A DNA stretch of 64,000 nucleotides from Entamoeba histolytica HM-1:IMSS (taxonomy: Eukaryota; Evosea; Mastigamoebida; Endamoebidae), in contig NW_001914860.1 of assembly GCF_000208925.1 (NCBI RefSeq), forward strand, positions 402,709-466,708, read 5' to 3'. Under the pieces are notes generated by a model. That model saw nothing but the letters and a program-made list of their open reading frames with translations. It did no database searches and was not told the DNA's origin. Made by a program: the position numbers and the translations under genes. Shown piece after piece: positions 48,034 through 56,676 of this stretch (positions within the stretch are counted from its first letter, which is position 1; the number at the start of each line of letters is the position of its first letter).

Positions 48034-48633
48034 TTAAATAAAAAGGCTTTTAATTTTTTCTGTAGTTGATAACTTTCTTTTTCTTTTTGTTTTTTTAGAG
48101 TCACAAATAATTTCAGCTATTTTATTCCAAAGAAGTCTAACATCGCCAACTTGTTTTGATGAACATTCATAAAGAAAATGAGATTCAGACCTTGATTTAA
48201 ATGACTCTAATAAATCTTCTGTTACAATTTTCTTGTCAGTTGTTATATCTTCGGAATTTTGATCACTTTTCAAATCAACTTTAGTCATTACAAAGATTAC
48301 TATTGGATCTGTGACATTATTTTTTACTTCACGTAACCATTTCCGTTCAGCATGAATTAACGTATCTTTATCTACATAAGAAAAGACAATCACAAAACAA
48401 TCTGTATCTCGATAACTTAATGGTCTAAATTCATCATAACTCTCACTACAATCTACTTCCCAAACTTTTAGTACAATAGGTAATTTTTTTATCTCAAATT
48501 CAAAAGAATAATTTATTTCACCATTCCCAAATTTTTCTTCATAACTTTGGATTTTTTGTGTCATTAACAAAGATGTTTTTCCAACTCCAATGTCACCAAT
48601 TACAGCGACTTTGAATTCCTTTGCTAAGTTCAT
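48034..48633 (-). CDS. Atypical Rho-family small GTPase
   Basis: I start at the ATG at 48633, giving 199 residues. G1 is GDIGVGKTSL, so the residue at Rac position 12 is Ile. The effector loop lacks Thr35 (KFGNGEINYS replaces YIPTVFDNYS). G3 is WEVDCSESYDEFRPLSYRDTD against Rho WDTAGQEDYDRLRPLSY: Asp57, Gly60 and Gln61 are all changed. G4 is Rho-type TKVDL and G5 is ECSSK. The tail is basic (KKTKRKRK) and has no CaaX cysteine. It should bind nucleotide weakly or constitutively, and cannot be prenylated; regulation by GEF/GAP is doubtful. Confidence 0.85.
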   Translation of the reverse strand: MNLAKEFKVAVIGDIGVGKTSLLMTQKIQSYEEKFGNGEINYSFEFEIKKLPIVLKVWEVDCSESYDEFRPLSYRDTDCFVIVFSYVDKDTLIHAERKWLREVKNNVTDPIVIFVMTKVDLKSDQNSEDITTDKKIVTEDLLESFKSRSESHFLYECSSKQVGDVRLLWNKIAEIICDSKKTKRKRKLSTTEKIKSLFI

Positions 48634-48723
48634 CAAAAGATAAATATTTTCAGTTTATTTTACTAATTTTTTCATAGTTATATTTTAAGAAACTCATTTG
48701 TAATTATTTTTGTTAAGAAAATA

Positions 48724-49383
48724 ATGATTGATTGTCATTGTCATTTACCTTCTAGTTATAAATGTATTTTAAATCTCAATGAAAATGACACCTCTGACTC
48801 TTTTTATAGACAACTTATTAGTTTTGGAATCCATCCTTGGCATTGTGGAGATGAAACTCTTTGTCAAAAACAACTACAAGTACTAGAACAATTGGTGAAA
48901 CAAAATCAAATAATTGCAATTGGAGAATGTGGATTGGATAATAAATTAACTACTAACTCTATTAGTACTCAAAAGAAATGGTTTTTGAAACAAATTGAAT
49001 TAAATCAACGTTATAATTTACCTGTTTATATACACTGTGTTAATATGGTAAATGAAATTATTCTATTAAAAAAGAAATGGATAAATCAACGTTGGATTTA
49101 TCATGGGTTTAATAGTTCAAATGAAGTTGCTAAAAAATTAATATCTATGAATTGCTGGTTATCATTTGGAAGAAATGTATTAAACAATAATAATATTAAA
49201 ATTAATAATTCTCTTAAAATTGCTTTTGAAAATAAAAGACTACTTATAGAAACTGATAATGATGAAACTCATTTTGTAGATTTACAACATATTTATAATT
49301 CAATTGCAAATAGGTTAAATTGTTCAATTGATATTCTTATTAATGAGGTACATGATTCTTTACACCAACTCCAAATCCTTTGA
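48724..49383 (+). CDS. TatD-family metal-dependent hydrolase
   Basis: The 219-residue protein starts MIDCHCHLPSS (metal ligands H4 and H6). Further ligands are E in AIGECGLDNK, H in PVYIHCVN, H in WIYHGFNSS and D in LIETDND. This is the TatD deoxyribonuclease-like barrel. It is about 40 residues shorter than E. coli TatD, and the first part lacks the usual loops. Substrate (DNA 3' ends or other) is not readable. It shares an 87-bp divergent promoter region with the GTPase gene. Confidence 0.85.
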   Translation: MIDCHCHLPSSYKCILNLNENDTSDSFYRQLISFGIHPWHCGDETLCQKQLQVLEQLVKQNQIIAIGECGLDNKLTTNSISTQKKWFLKQIELNQRYNLPVYIHCVNMVNEIILLKKKWINQRWIYHGFNSSNEVAKKLISMNCWLSFGRNVLNNNNIKINNSLKIAFENKRLLIETDNDETHFVDLQHIYNSIANRLNCSIDILINEVHDSLHQLQIL

Positions 49384-49521
49384 ATTTTTAATGATTCAGT
49401 TAATTTTATTATAATTAAACTATAATTTAATTAATTCTTATAATTTTATCTCAAGAAGATAGAAAAAGAAGTGTATTAAATTTATTTAGAAAAAAAAAAT
49501 GAAATCTGAAATTAACAAAAG

Positions 49522-50178
49522 ATGAGTGAAGAGGAGAATAAACCTATTGAAGAAACCCCAACAACTGAAAAAAAGGTCAAAAAAGTTAAGAAAGTTAAAA
49601 AAACAAAAAAGGCTTTAAAAGAACTTCCTGACTTTACTTCTGTTAAAGTAAAATCAAAACCTAAATCTAAAAACACAGAAAATGAAAAGAATGAAGGACT
49701 TTATACGTATGATGAGGTTTGTTTCTTCTTTAAAGAAAGAATTAAAAAAAATATTAATTAAATATAGTTATTGGATCGTATCTTTGCACAATGTAATATT
49801 TCTCAGAATTCATCAAAACAAGAAATCGAATTACCACAGATCAAGGTTGTAAGAGAAGGTTCAAAACGTGTAATTTGGGAAAATTTCACTGATATTTGTA
49901 AAAGATTACATAGAAGTCCAGAAGATATCAAAGTATTTGTATTAGAAGAATTAATGACTATTGGTTCAATTGATGCTAAAGGTGGATTTACTATTAAAGC
50001 AAAATTACAACCACATCAATTAGAAAATATCCTTATTAAATATGTCAGCCAATTTGTTCAATGCCCTGAATGCAAATCACTTGACACTGAATTAATTAAA
50101 GAAAACAGAATTAATTTCATTAAATGTAATGCCTGTTCTTCTAAATGTTCTGTTGCTGTGAAAAAGGCAAATGATTAA
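49522..50178 (+). CDS. Translation initiation factor eIF2 beta, two exons
   Basis: Exons are 49522-49716 and 49768-50178 (51-nt GTTTGT...TAG intron, phase 0), giving 201 residues. The N-terminus has one long lysine block (KKVKKVKKVKKTKK) where animals and yeast have three K-boxes. The core reads YTYDELLDRIF, NFTDICKRLHRSPEDIKVF, ELMTIGSID and ends in the zinc ribbon CPEC...CNAC. eIF2 beta binds eIF5 and eIF2B through its K-boxes and helps place Met-tRNAi. An 8-codon ATG...TGA frame at 49499-49525 overlaps the start codon. Confidence 0.93.
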
Positions 50179-50288
50179 CTAATTCAACGTTTTCTATTTT
50201 TTATTAATAAAAGAACTATATTTTATAATTTCATTTTTTCTCAAAGAAAAAATAAAAAAAGATCTAAGATGAAAAATAAAATTTCAAG

Positions 50289-52583
50289 ATGGTAGAAGTT
50301 ATCGATCATGTGACTTGCCCAATTGAGAAATATGAAGAGGTTAATGATATTATGAATGACAGTGTTGTTAGTTTATTATTTAACAATAATGAACGAGAAT
50401 TGAATAGAGATGTTGCTGAAATTCAAGACCCTATTATTACATTTAAGAAAATATTAGTGAGAGAAGTTGTTAAACCAAAAACAGAAATCAAAGACTCAAC
50501 TGAAGTATCTGATGAAACTAATGTCCAAGTTAGTGATGAAGATAAAGAATTTAGAGAGGCATCTATTCAACAAAGCATTGATAGATTAAATGAGATAGAA
50601 GAAAAATATAAAAGTTATGAGGACCAAATAACAAAAGAAGAGGTGTTGCTTTATCTAAATAATCCCGAAGATTGGAAATATCATCAGTTAGAAAAATTTA
50701 GTAATGAGTATAGGGACTCTGTTCCATTAAAAGTATCTTGTCATACATATAATATTGATCAAAATATATTTGAACCAAATTATCTTGAACCATGGCTTAT
50801 TGTTGATTTTGATAGTGATATTGTTGTAGCCTCCGTACAAGAACTTGACATGAGTGCAACAGGTATTGTAGCAGGAAGAGGAATTACAGAAAAAGGAACT
50901 ATATGGAAAAATAATTTATTTGAAACATTAAAGAAAAAAGGAAATTATCATTTTGTGAAGATGGAGCAATTATGTGGTATTGTTATATTTATGTTTGCTA
51001 AACCAGAAATTGTTCCTTTAATGAAAAATATAGAAACATCATGGCATGCTGTTGGTAAAATGGGATTAGCAAATAAAGGAGGAGTTGCTATTCGATTTGA
51101 TATGAATGAAACACGATTTTGTTTTGTAAATAGTCATTTAGCTGCACATCAACAATTTTTAGATAAACGAAATGGACATTGGAAAATGATTTGGGAAGAA
51201 TTGAAATTTAAAAAATGTAAAATTGTTGATCATGACTATATTATTTGGATGGGGGATTTAAATTATCGTATTGAGATGGAAGATTCTGTTGTAAGAGATC
51301 TTATGTATAAAGGAGAGTTAGATACACTTTATGCCAAAGATCAATTAAATACTTCTAAAGCAAAGGGAATTGTTTTTTATGGGTTTAAAGAAGCACCAAT
51401 TCATTTTATTCCTACTTTTAAAATTATTTGTGGAAAGGATGAATATATTGATGATAGAATACCTGCTTGGTGTGATAGAGTATTATGTAGAACACAAAAT
51501 GCATATCCATATGAAGTATGTAATTATACTAGTCATAATTTGTTATTAAGTGATCATAAACCAGTTTCATGTTGTTTTACATTATATCCTTCAAAAACTC
51601 TTCCAGACAAATTAGAAGAAGTTAATTTTAAGATATGGAAAATGACAGATTATATAGAAAAAAAATTAACACCTTATGTAGAAATTGATAAGACAGAACT
51701 TTATTTCGAACAGATTGAGTTATCTCAGACTTATAACCAAATAATTAAAATTAAAAATATTGGAGAATATCCAACTCGATTTGAATTCTCTCAACGTCCA
51801 GACAGTAAATTGGTTTGTCCTACTTATTATGTTATTAGTCCTCAAGATGGGTTATTACAACCTGGAGAAGAACAAAATGTTAAAGTTACTTTATTCATCC
51901 AACCAGAACAAGCAATGATCGTGTGTAAAAAGACTATTATTGATGTTTTTTCATTGTCATTTGCTTATGGAGGTATACACTTCATTACAAGTAAAATTGA
52001 TATAGTTGACTCAATATTTGGTAAAGACCTTAAGACAGTAACTTCAATGAAAGATCCATATCAGTCTGTAGAAGGGTCAATTACTACAGGATTAATAAAT
52101 CAACAAATCCCAAAAGAAATTTGGAGACTTGGTTCTGATATTATTTCTGAGATTAAAGCTGACACACTTATTCAACATCCAACTGAAGTAACTGTAAGAG
52201 AAGTTCTTCATTCAATTAATACTAATAGTAGATATACTACTAAATCAGCTTCAGCAATGTTACAAGGCCTTTCTTATTTCTTAATGGCTTTACCAGATTC
52301 CTTAATTCCTTCAAGTAGATTTTATGATGTTACAACATGTAAAACAAAAGTTGATGCCTATGCTGTAGTCAACTCATTACCAAATGAAAATTATAGTTTA
52401 TTCTTCTATATTACTGTTCTTATTCGTCAAATTGTTGAATCAATAAATAATAAGACTATCACATTACAAACTGTATGTGACTTTTTCTCTAGACTAATTT
52501 TGAGACATCCAACCAGTTCAGTAATTATTAAAGAAAATATTGAACGAATTAGTAATTTCCTTATGAATTTTGTGGATATTTAA
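50289..52583 (+). CDS. OCRL/INPP5B-like inositol polyphosphate 5-phosphatase with ASH and RhoGAP-like domains
   Basis: This is a 764-residue intronless protein. An unassigned N-terminus (1-140) precedes the 5-phosphatase (about 145-435) with WMGDLNYRIE (GDLNYR at 322-327), IPAWCDRVL (392-397) and SDHKPV (421-426). An ASH (immunoglobulin-like) domain follows at about 450-570. A RhoGAP-like domain lies at about 590-764 (IPKEIWRLGSDI...). No arginine finger is visible in it, as in OCRL. It should dephosphorylate PtdIns(4,5)P2 or PtdIns(3,4,5)P3 on endosomal or phagosomal membranes. No clathrin box is obvious. Confidence 0.9.
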   Translation: MVEVIDHVTCPIEKYEEVNDIMNDSVVSLLFNNNERELNRDVAEIQDPIITFKKILVREVVKPKTEIKDSTEVSDETNVQVSDEDKEFREASIQQSIDRLNEIEEKYKSYEDQITKEEVLLYLNNPEDWKYHQLEKFSNEYRDSVPLKVSCHTYNIDQNIFEPNYLEPWLIVDFDSDIVVASVQELDMSATGIVAGRGITEKGTIWKNNLFETLKKKGNYHFVKMEQLCGIVIFMFAKPEIVPLMKNIETSWHAVGKMGLANKGGVAIRFDMNETRFCFVNSHLAAHQQFLDKRNGHWKMIWEELKFKKCKIVDHDYIIWMGDLNYRIEMEDSVVRDLMYKGELDTLYAKDQLNTSKAKGIVFYGFKEAPIHFIPTFKIICGKDEYIDDRIPAWCDRVLCRTQNAYPYEVCNYTSHNLLLSDHKPVSCCFTLYPSKTLPDKLEEVNFKIWKMTDYIEKKLTPYVEIDKTELYFEQIELSQTYNQIIKIKNIGEYPTRFEFSQRPDSKLVCPTYYVISPQDGLLQPGEEQNVKVTLFIQPEQAMIVCKKTIIDVFSLSFAYGGIHFITSKIDIVDSIFGKDLKTVTSMKDPYQSVEGSITTGLINQQIPKEIWRLGSDIISEIKADTLIQHPTEVTVREVLHSINTNSRYTTKSASAMLQGLSYFLMALPDSLIPSSRFYDVTTCKTKVDAYAVVNSLPNENYSLFFYITVLIRQIVESINNKTITLQTVCDFFSRLILRHPTSSVIIKENIERISNFLMNFVDI

Positions 52584-52705
52584 CTCCTCATTTTCTTATT
52601 TCAATTTTCTGTTTTTGGTTCTTTTTTCGTTGGAAATTTCCACCAAAAAACGTTTTTTATATAAAAAACTAAAAAAGATATATAATACTATAACATCTAA
52701 AAGAA

Positions 52706-54151
52706 ATGAAACATCACTTCTTTGATGGTGGAAAAGGTTGGTGTGAGGTATGTGGCAATAAATTACTCTCAAAAAGCATGTATTGTACTCAATGTGGAAT
52801 GACAATCCATCAATTTTGTATTGATTTATGTTATGAACCATGTCTTGAAAATAAAATTTATCCAATAGTAGAAGATTATGACCAAAATGCAAAAGAGATT
52901 AATGCACATTTATTATCTTATAATAGATATAACTGGGTAAATTATTGTGTTGTTTGTAGAAAAATAATCCCACCTCAATTTAAATGTTGTTTATGTTCTA
53001 TTTGTGGTATTAAATTACACGAAGAGTGTATTACTTTAATTAGATGTGGATGTAAACCATTACATACAGTAGTTCATTGTCTAGTTAAAGGAAATTGTAA
53101 TGGTATGTGTTGTGTTTGTAATAAAAGTGTAGGAAGTTCATTTGTATTAAAAGATTTTAAATGTGTTTGTTGTCAAAAAGTCGTTCATTCAACTTGTTTA
53201 AATAAAATGTTACCATGTATTCCAACATTAGCTTTATATAATGTATTATCTGAACCACTTCGATATCCAATTATCGTTGTTTCTTCTACAAAAACTTATA
53301 ACCAATTTAATATTAATTTATTAAATGAGAGTAGACAACTACTTTCACCGGAACAAGTATTTGATTTACAATATGATTTAGAAAATTTATGTTTATACTC
53401 AAAACACTATCAACAATGTGTATTTGTTATTTCTCTTGATGACAATGAATTGAATGAATTATTAAATCTTTTTAGTATGGAAAAAATAAAAAGAAAAGTA
53501 GTAATAACTCCATGTGGATTAGATAATGATTTAAGTCTTTATTGTGACTGGAATAGAGATTTGGTTTCTTTCACATATCAATTTTTATCTAAAATACCCA
53601 ATTCTTTTTCTATTGATTATGACATTTGGGGGACAGACCAACTTTCTTTTATGAAATTTCTTTGTATTGGACTTGACGAACTACCACCACTAACATTTTC
53701 TGGTGTTGTATATAACTCCATTAAACTATTAACATATCCATTTTCAACATCAACACTTACACAACCACTAAATAATCTGTTTGATATTCTAGTGGATAAT
53801 GTCATTGTTCAATTACCAAAAATATCAATATTAATGGTTTTAAATTTATCAACATTTTGTGGTATTTCCCTCTGGAATGTAACAGACGATGATTATATTT
53901 TTGGATTTCAAGATTCTGAAGTGAATGACGGAATCTTTGAGGTAATTGGATTTACAGATATATCTCATTTTACTCACTCATTAAAACTATTACAATTACC
54001 AATTAAAATAACACAAGGAAGTTCTATCACTTTTAAAATAAAAAATCCTCTTCCAGTACATTTTGATTCAAAAAAAATTATAGCCCAAACATCGTTTACG
54101 GTGCAAAAGTTAACAACACAAAGACTTGGAATTAGAAATAATAATTATTGA
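52706..54151 (+). CDS. Degenerate diacylglycerol kinase paralogue (probable pseudo-DGK)
   Basis: The 481-residue protein has three Cys/His-rich C1-like modules (about 13-45, 78-115, 133-165); VCNKSVGSSFVLKDFKC closely matches VCKKSVGSSLALTDFRC of the DGK at 44367. In the catalytic half the order is kept, but the ATP-binding CGGDGT is replaced by ISLDDN (242-247), and PLGTGNDLS by TPCGLDNDLS. The C-terminal half ends with the same DGK accessory pattern (EVIGFTDI, LPIKITQGSS). It has no N-terminal anchor. The open frame is intact, so it is likely a maintained diacylglycerol sensor or regulator without kinase activity (inference). Confidence 0.8.
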   Translation: MKHHFFDGGKGWCEVCGNKLLSKSMYCTQCGMTIHQFCIDLCYEPCLENKIYPIVEDYDQNAKEINAHLLSYNRYNWVNYCVVCRKIIPPQFKCCLCSICGIKLHEECITLIRCGCKPLHTVVHCLVKGNCNGMCCVCNKSVGSSFVLKDFKCVCCQKVVHSTCLNKMLPCIPTLALYNVLSEPLRYPIIVVSSTKTYNQFNINLLNESRQLLSPEQVFDLQYDLENLCLYSKHYQQCVFVISLDDNELNELLNLFSMEKIKRKVVITPCGLDNDLSLYCDWNRDLVSFTYQFLSKIPNSFSIDYDIWGTDQLSFMKFLCIGLDELPPLTFSGVVYNSIKLLTYPFSTSTLTQPLNNLFDILVDNVIVQLPKISILMVLNLSTFCGISLWNVTDDDYIFGFQDSEVNDGIFEVIGFTDISHFTHSLKLLQLPIKITQGSSITFKIKNPLPVHFDSKKIIAQTSFTVQKLTTQRLGIRNNNY

Positions 54152-54534
54152 ATTTCTGTCAATAAATTTCAGTTAACTTTTTCTAACAAACAAAATAATC
54201 TTGAATAAAAACTACATTTTAACTATAATTCTTTGAATGAAGACTTAATAATTCTTTCATGTTCAAAACAAATTCCATTTAATATTTTTTTGAAAAGGAA
54301 GTAAGTATAAGTAATACTTTTATTCAAACTAAACATGAACAGTAAAACTAAAATATATTTAAAAAAAAAAACAAAGATAAAAAGAATTACTTTCTAAACA
54401 AAGATAATTAAATAAAAGTTGATTATTAGTAATCCTAATTAAATACCTAATCTATAACTATAAAGAGAAATCCTTTAATTCTATTTTTTTAAACCATAAC
54501 ATTAAAATGAAAAAAATATGAATTTAAAAAATAC
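54152..54534. other. AT-rich convergent intergenic region
   Basis: 383 bp between the converging stops of the pseudo-DGK and the DH-PH-FYVE gene. Only A/T-rich 3' UTR-like sequence; no gene seen. Confidence 0.6.
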
Positions 54535-56022
54535 TTATTGAGTTGCTTGAGCCTCCCACATTGCTTTTAAACTTTTTACTGATTGGGGTGATGTATTATT
54601 TTCTTGACTTGTAGAAGTGATTATACTAGATACAACTTTTGTTTGTTGAGAATTATCATTATTATCATCACTATCACTCTTTTTTCCTTTCTTTTTATCT
54701 TTCTTTTTGTCTTGTTTATCTTTCTTTTCAGATTTAGACATTCGTGGACTTCTTGGGCTTACTTCACTTCCAACAGAGTCTGACTCTTCTTGTGTACTAA
54801 TAATATCTTTATTTTCAGCACACATTCGCTTGAAACAAATGTCACACGTTCGTTCATAACTATTTCCATTCTTCACTTTATTTCTACTACAATCAGAACA
54901 AATACAACTTCCACAAAATCTACAATGATGCTTTCTTCTTACAACACCAAATTCCTTTTTACAAGACATACACTCTTTAACTTGATCATCTGGAACAAAT
55001 ACTGGTCTCATTACTAACTTATGTTCCATCTTCCTATCTCTAGGTGTTTTTAATAGAACAGAATTAGACTTACATTGATCAATAGCATCCTTTAAATCTT
55101 TTACCCAATCACTTTTCTCTTGTTCATTAGCAGCAATAATACTAAATGACTTTTCAGGTGAAAATATATCAAACCTTAATGAATCACCATCTCTAAGATC
55201 AGCTTCAATAAGCTTAACAATCACATTAACCTCTCTTTTTTTTGGTCGAGTGTAAAACAGAATATCAGTACAAAGAACAAAATATCTTGGCTTTGGAGCT
55301 TTACGACATTGTTTGTTTAAAATCCCATCTCTAATTAATTTTCTTCCAACAGTAAGATCACCTCCTGGAAAATCGATAGTATTTGATATTTCAACTAATT
55401 TTCTTAATTTCTCACCTTGTACAATGCATTGATTAACTAATACTGTAACTTTTTGAATTTCTGAAGAGACTTTAAGTAACCTTGAATAATCTGGAAACTT
55501 TTCAGGAGTGTGTTTTATTAAATCAGTAAATAATAAAACATATCGAGGTAATCGTTGAACTGGCATAATAAGATAACTTCTTAAATCAAGTTGATTTGTT
55601 GTTTTAATGTTAGTTCTTAATTCTTCAAGTCTTTTAGCACACCTTGGATCATGATCAAGTCTTTTTAAAACTTGAAGACAATTATCTTGATTTGTTGCAT
55701 ATTGTGTGTATGACTTAAGGAATGGAACAAATTTGATAAAAGCACCTCCAGTATTAGTATATAATGTTCCTCTTTTTTTAAATTCTTTTAATTTTTCCAT
55801 CAACATTGAATTAACGGCAATAATTTCATGAAAATGTAAAAACATTGTCATAACATCTCTTCCATCAATGATTGGTGGGTTATCATTCATTAGTGGTTGT
55901 TGATATGAGGTAATACATTGTTCTAATGAATTAACATAAGACTCTTCTGTTGCATAAATCTCATCTACGATATGTGTTCTATGAGCACTTTCTTTAGGGT
56001 CAGCTATAGTACTACATCTCAT
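54535..56022 (-). CDS. RhoGEF with DH, PH and FYVE domains (FGD-like)
   Basis: This is a 495-residue intronless protein. The DH domain spans 15-205 with RSYLIMPVQRLPRYVLLFTDL. The PH domain spans about 225-317 (GILNKQCRKAPKPRYFVLCTDILFY ... EKSDWVKDLKDAI). The FYVE finger spans about 345-400 with C351, C354, RRKHHCR at 362-368 and paired cysteines after it; the leading WxxD is missing. A Ser/Lys-rich low-complexity tail ends it. FYVE binds PtdIns3P, so it should activate a Rho/Rac GTPase on endosomes or phagosomes. Such proteins are a large family in Entamoeba. Confidence 0.95.
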   Translation of the reverse strand: MRCSTIADPKESAHRTHIVDEIYATEESYVNSLEQCITSYQQPLMNDNPPIIDGRDVMTMFLHFHEIIAVNSMLMEKLKEFKKRGTLYTNTGGAFIKFVPFLKSYTQYATNQDNCLQVLKRLDHDPRCAKRLEELRTNIKTTNQLDLRSYLIMPVQRLPRYVLLFTDLIKHTPEKFPDYSRLLKVSSEIQKVTVLVNQCIVQGEKLRKLVEISNTIDFPGGDLTVGRKLIRDGILNKQCRKAPKPRYFVLCTDILFYTRPKKREVNVIVKLIEADLRDGDSLRFDIFSPEKSFSIIAANEQEKSDWVKDLKDAIDQCKSNSVLLKTPRDRKMEHKLVMRPVFVPDDQVKECMSCKKEFGVVRRKHHCRFCGSCICSDCSRNKVKNGNSYERTCDICFKRMCAENKDIISTQEESDSVGSEVSPRSPRMSKSEKKDKQDKKKDKKKGKKSDSDDNNDNSQQTKVVSSIITSTSQENNTSPQSVKSLKAMWEAQATQ

Positions 56023-56334
56023 TTTGACTTGTTCTTTTACAATTTCTTATTTTTAGTTTTTATTGAATTTAACTTTTTTGTTGTTATAAAAGATTTGTAT
56101 TTTACTTCTTCTTGTTAAAATATTATTTTAGAATCTTCAAAATGTAATTTGACATTTCTTTTTGAATAAGAAAAATAAAAACATTAATATTAACTAGAAA
56201 ATAATATTCATTTTTATTTCTTTCTTTTAAACTAACTTTTTAAAACAATTTTTCAAAAAAAAAAAGCAAAAACAATTATATAAAAAACCCTTTTTAAAAT
56301 AAATAAGAAAAATATTTAAGTAATTTTAATTAAT
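56023..56334. other. AT-rich intergenic region
   Basis: 312 bp upstream of the DH-PH-FYVE gene and downstream of the small ORF at 56335-56676. Promoter region on the minus strand; nothing else recognised. Confidence 0.55.
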
Positions 56335-56676
56335 TTACATTACAAAAGGATATGGTATAAATGCATCTTTGTTAGCTTCTTGCTTCCAAAGATCAATTCT
56401 ATGATTAAGCATTGATCGAGTAATTCCTATAAGATTTTTTGATTTTAAATTCGATTGTGTTAATTTTGCAATTCTTTTTTGTGGTAACGTTGTATTTTTT
56501 AATTTCTTTTCTTTAATTTCATTTTCTTTAGCAAAATTAATTAATTTTTGATAATCAGATTTGACTATATCTTGACTGCCACTCACTACATCTGATGATG
56601 TTTGAGATACTTTCGCTACACATCTATTTACATCAATATACTTTCTTTCATTTTCAATGGTGAGTAGCTGTTGCAT
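56335..56676 (-). CDS. Small hypothetical protein
   Basis: A 113-codon frame starts at the ATG at 56676. The protein is Lys/Ser-rich and helical, with KLINFAKENEIKEKKLK in the middle and a C-terminus LNHRIDLWKQEANKDAFIPYPFVM. I do not recognise it. Codon composition resembles neighbouring genes and the frame ends cleanly, so I judge it likely real. The region upstream is pyrimidine-rich on the plus strand. Confidence 0.55.
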   Translation of the reverse strand: MQQLLTIENERKYIDVNRCVAKVSQTSSDVVSGSQDIVKSDYQKLINFAKENEIKEKKLKNTTLPQKRIAKLTQSNLKSKNLIGITRSMLNHRIDLWKQEANKDAFIPYPFVM

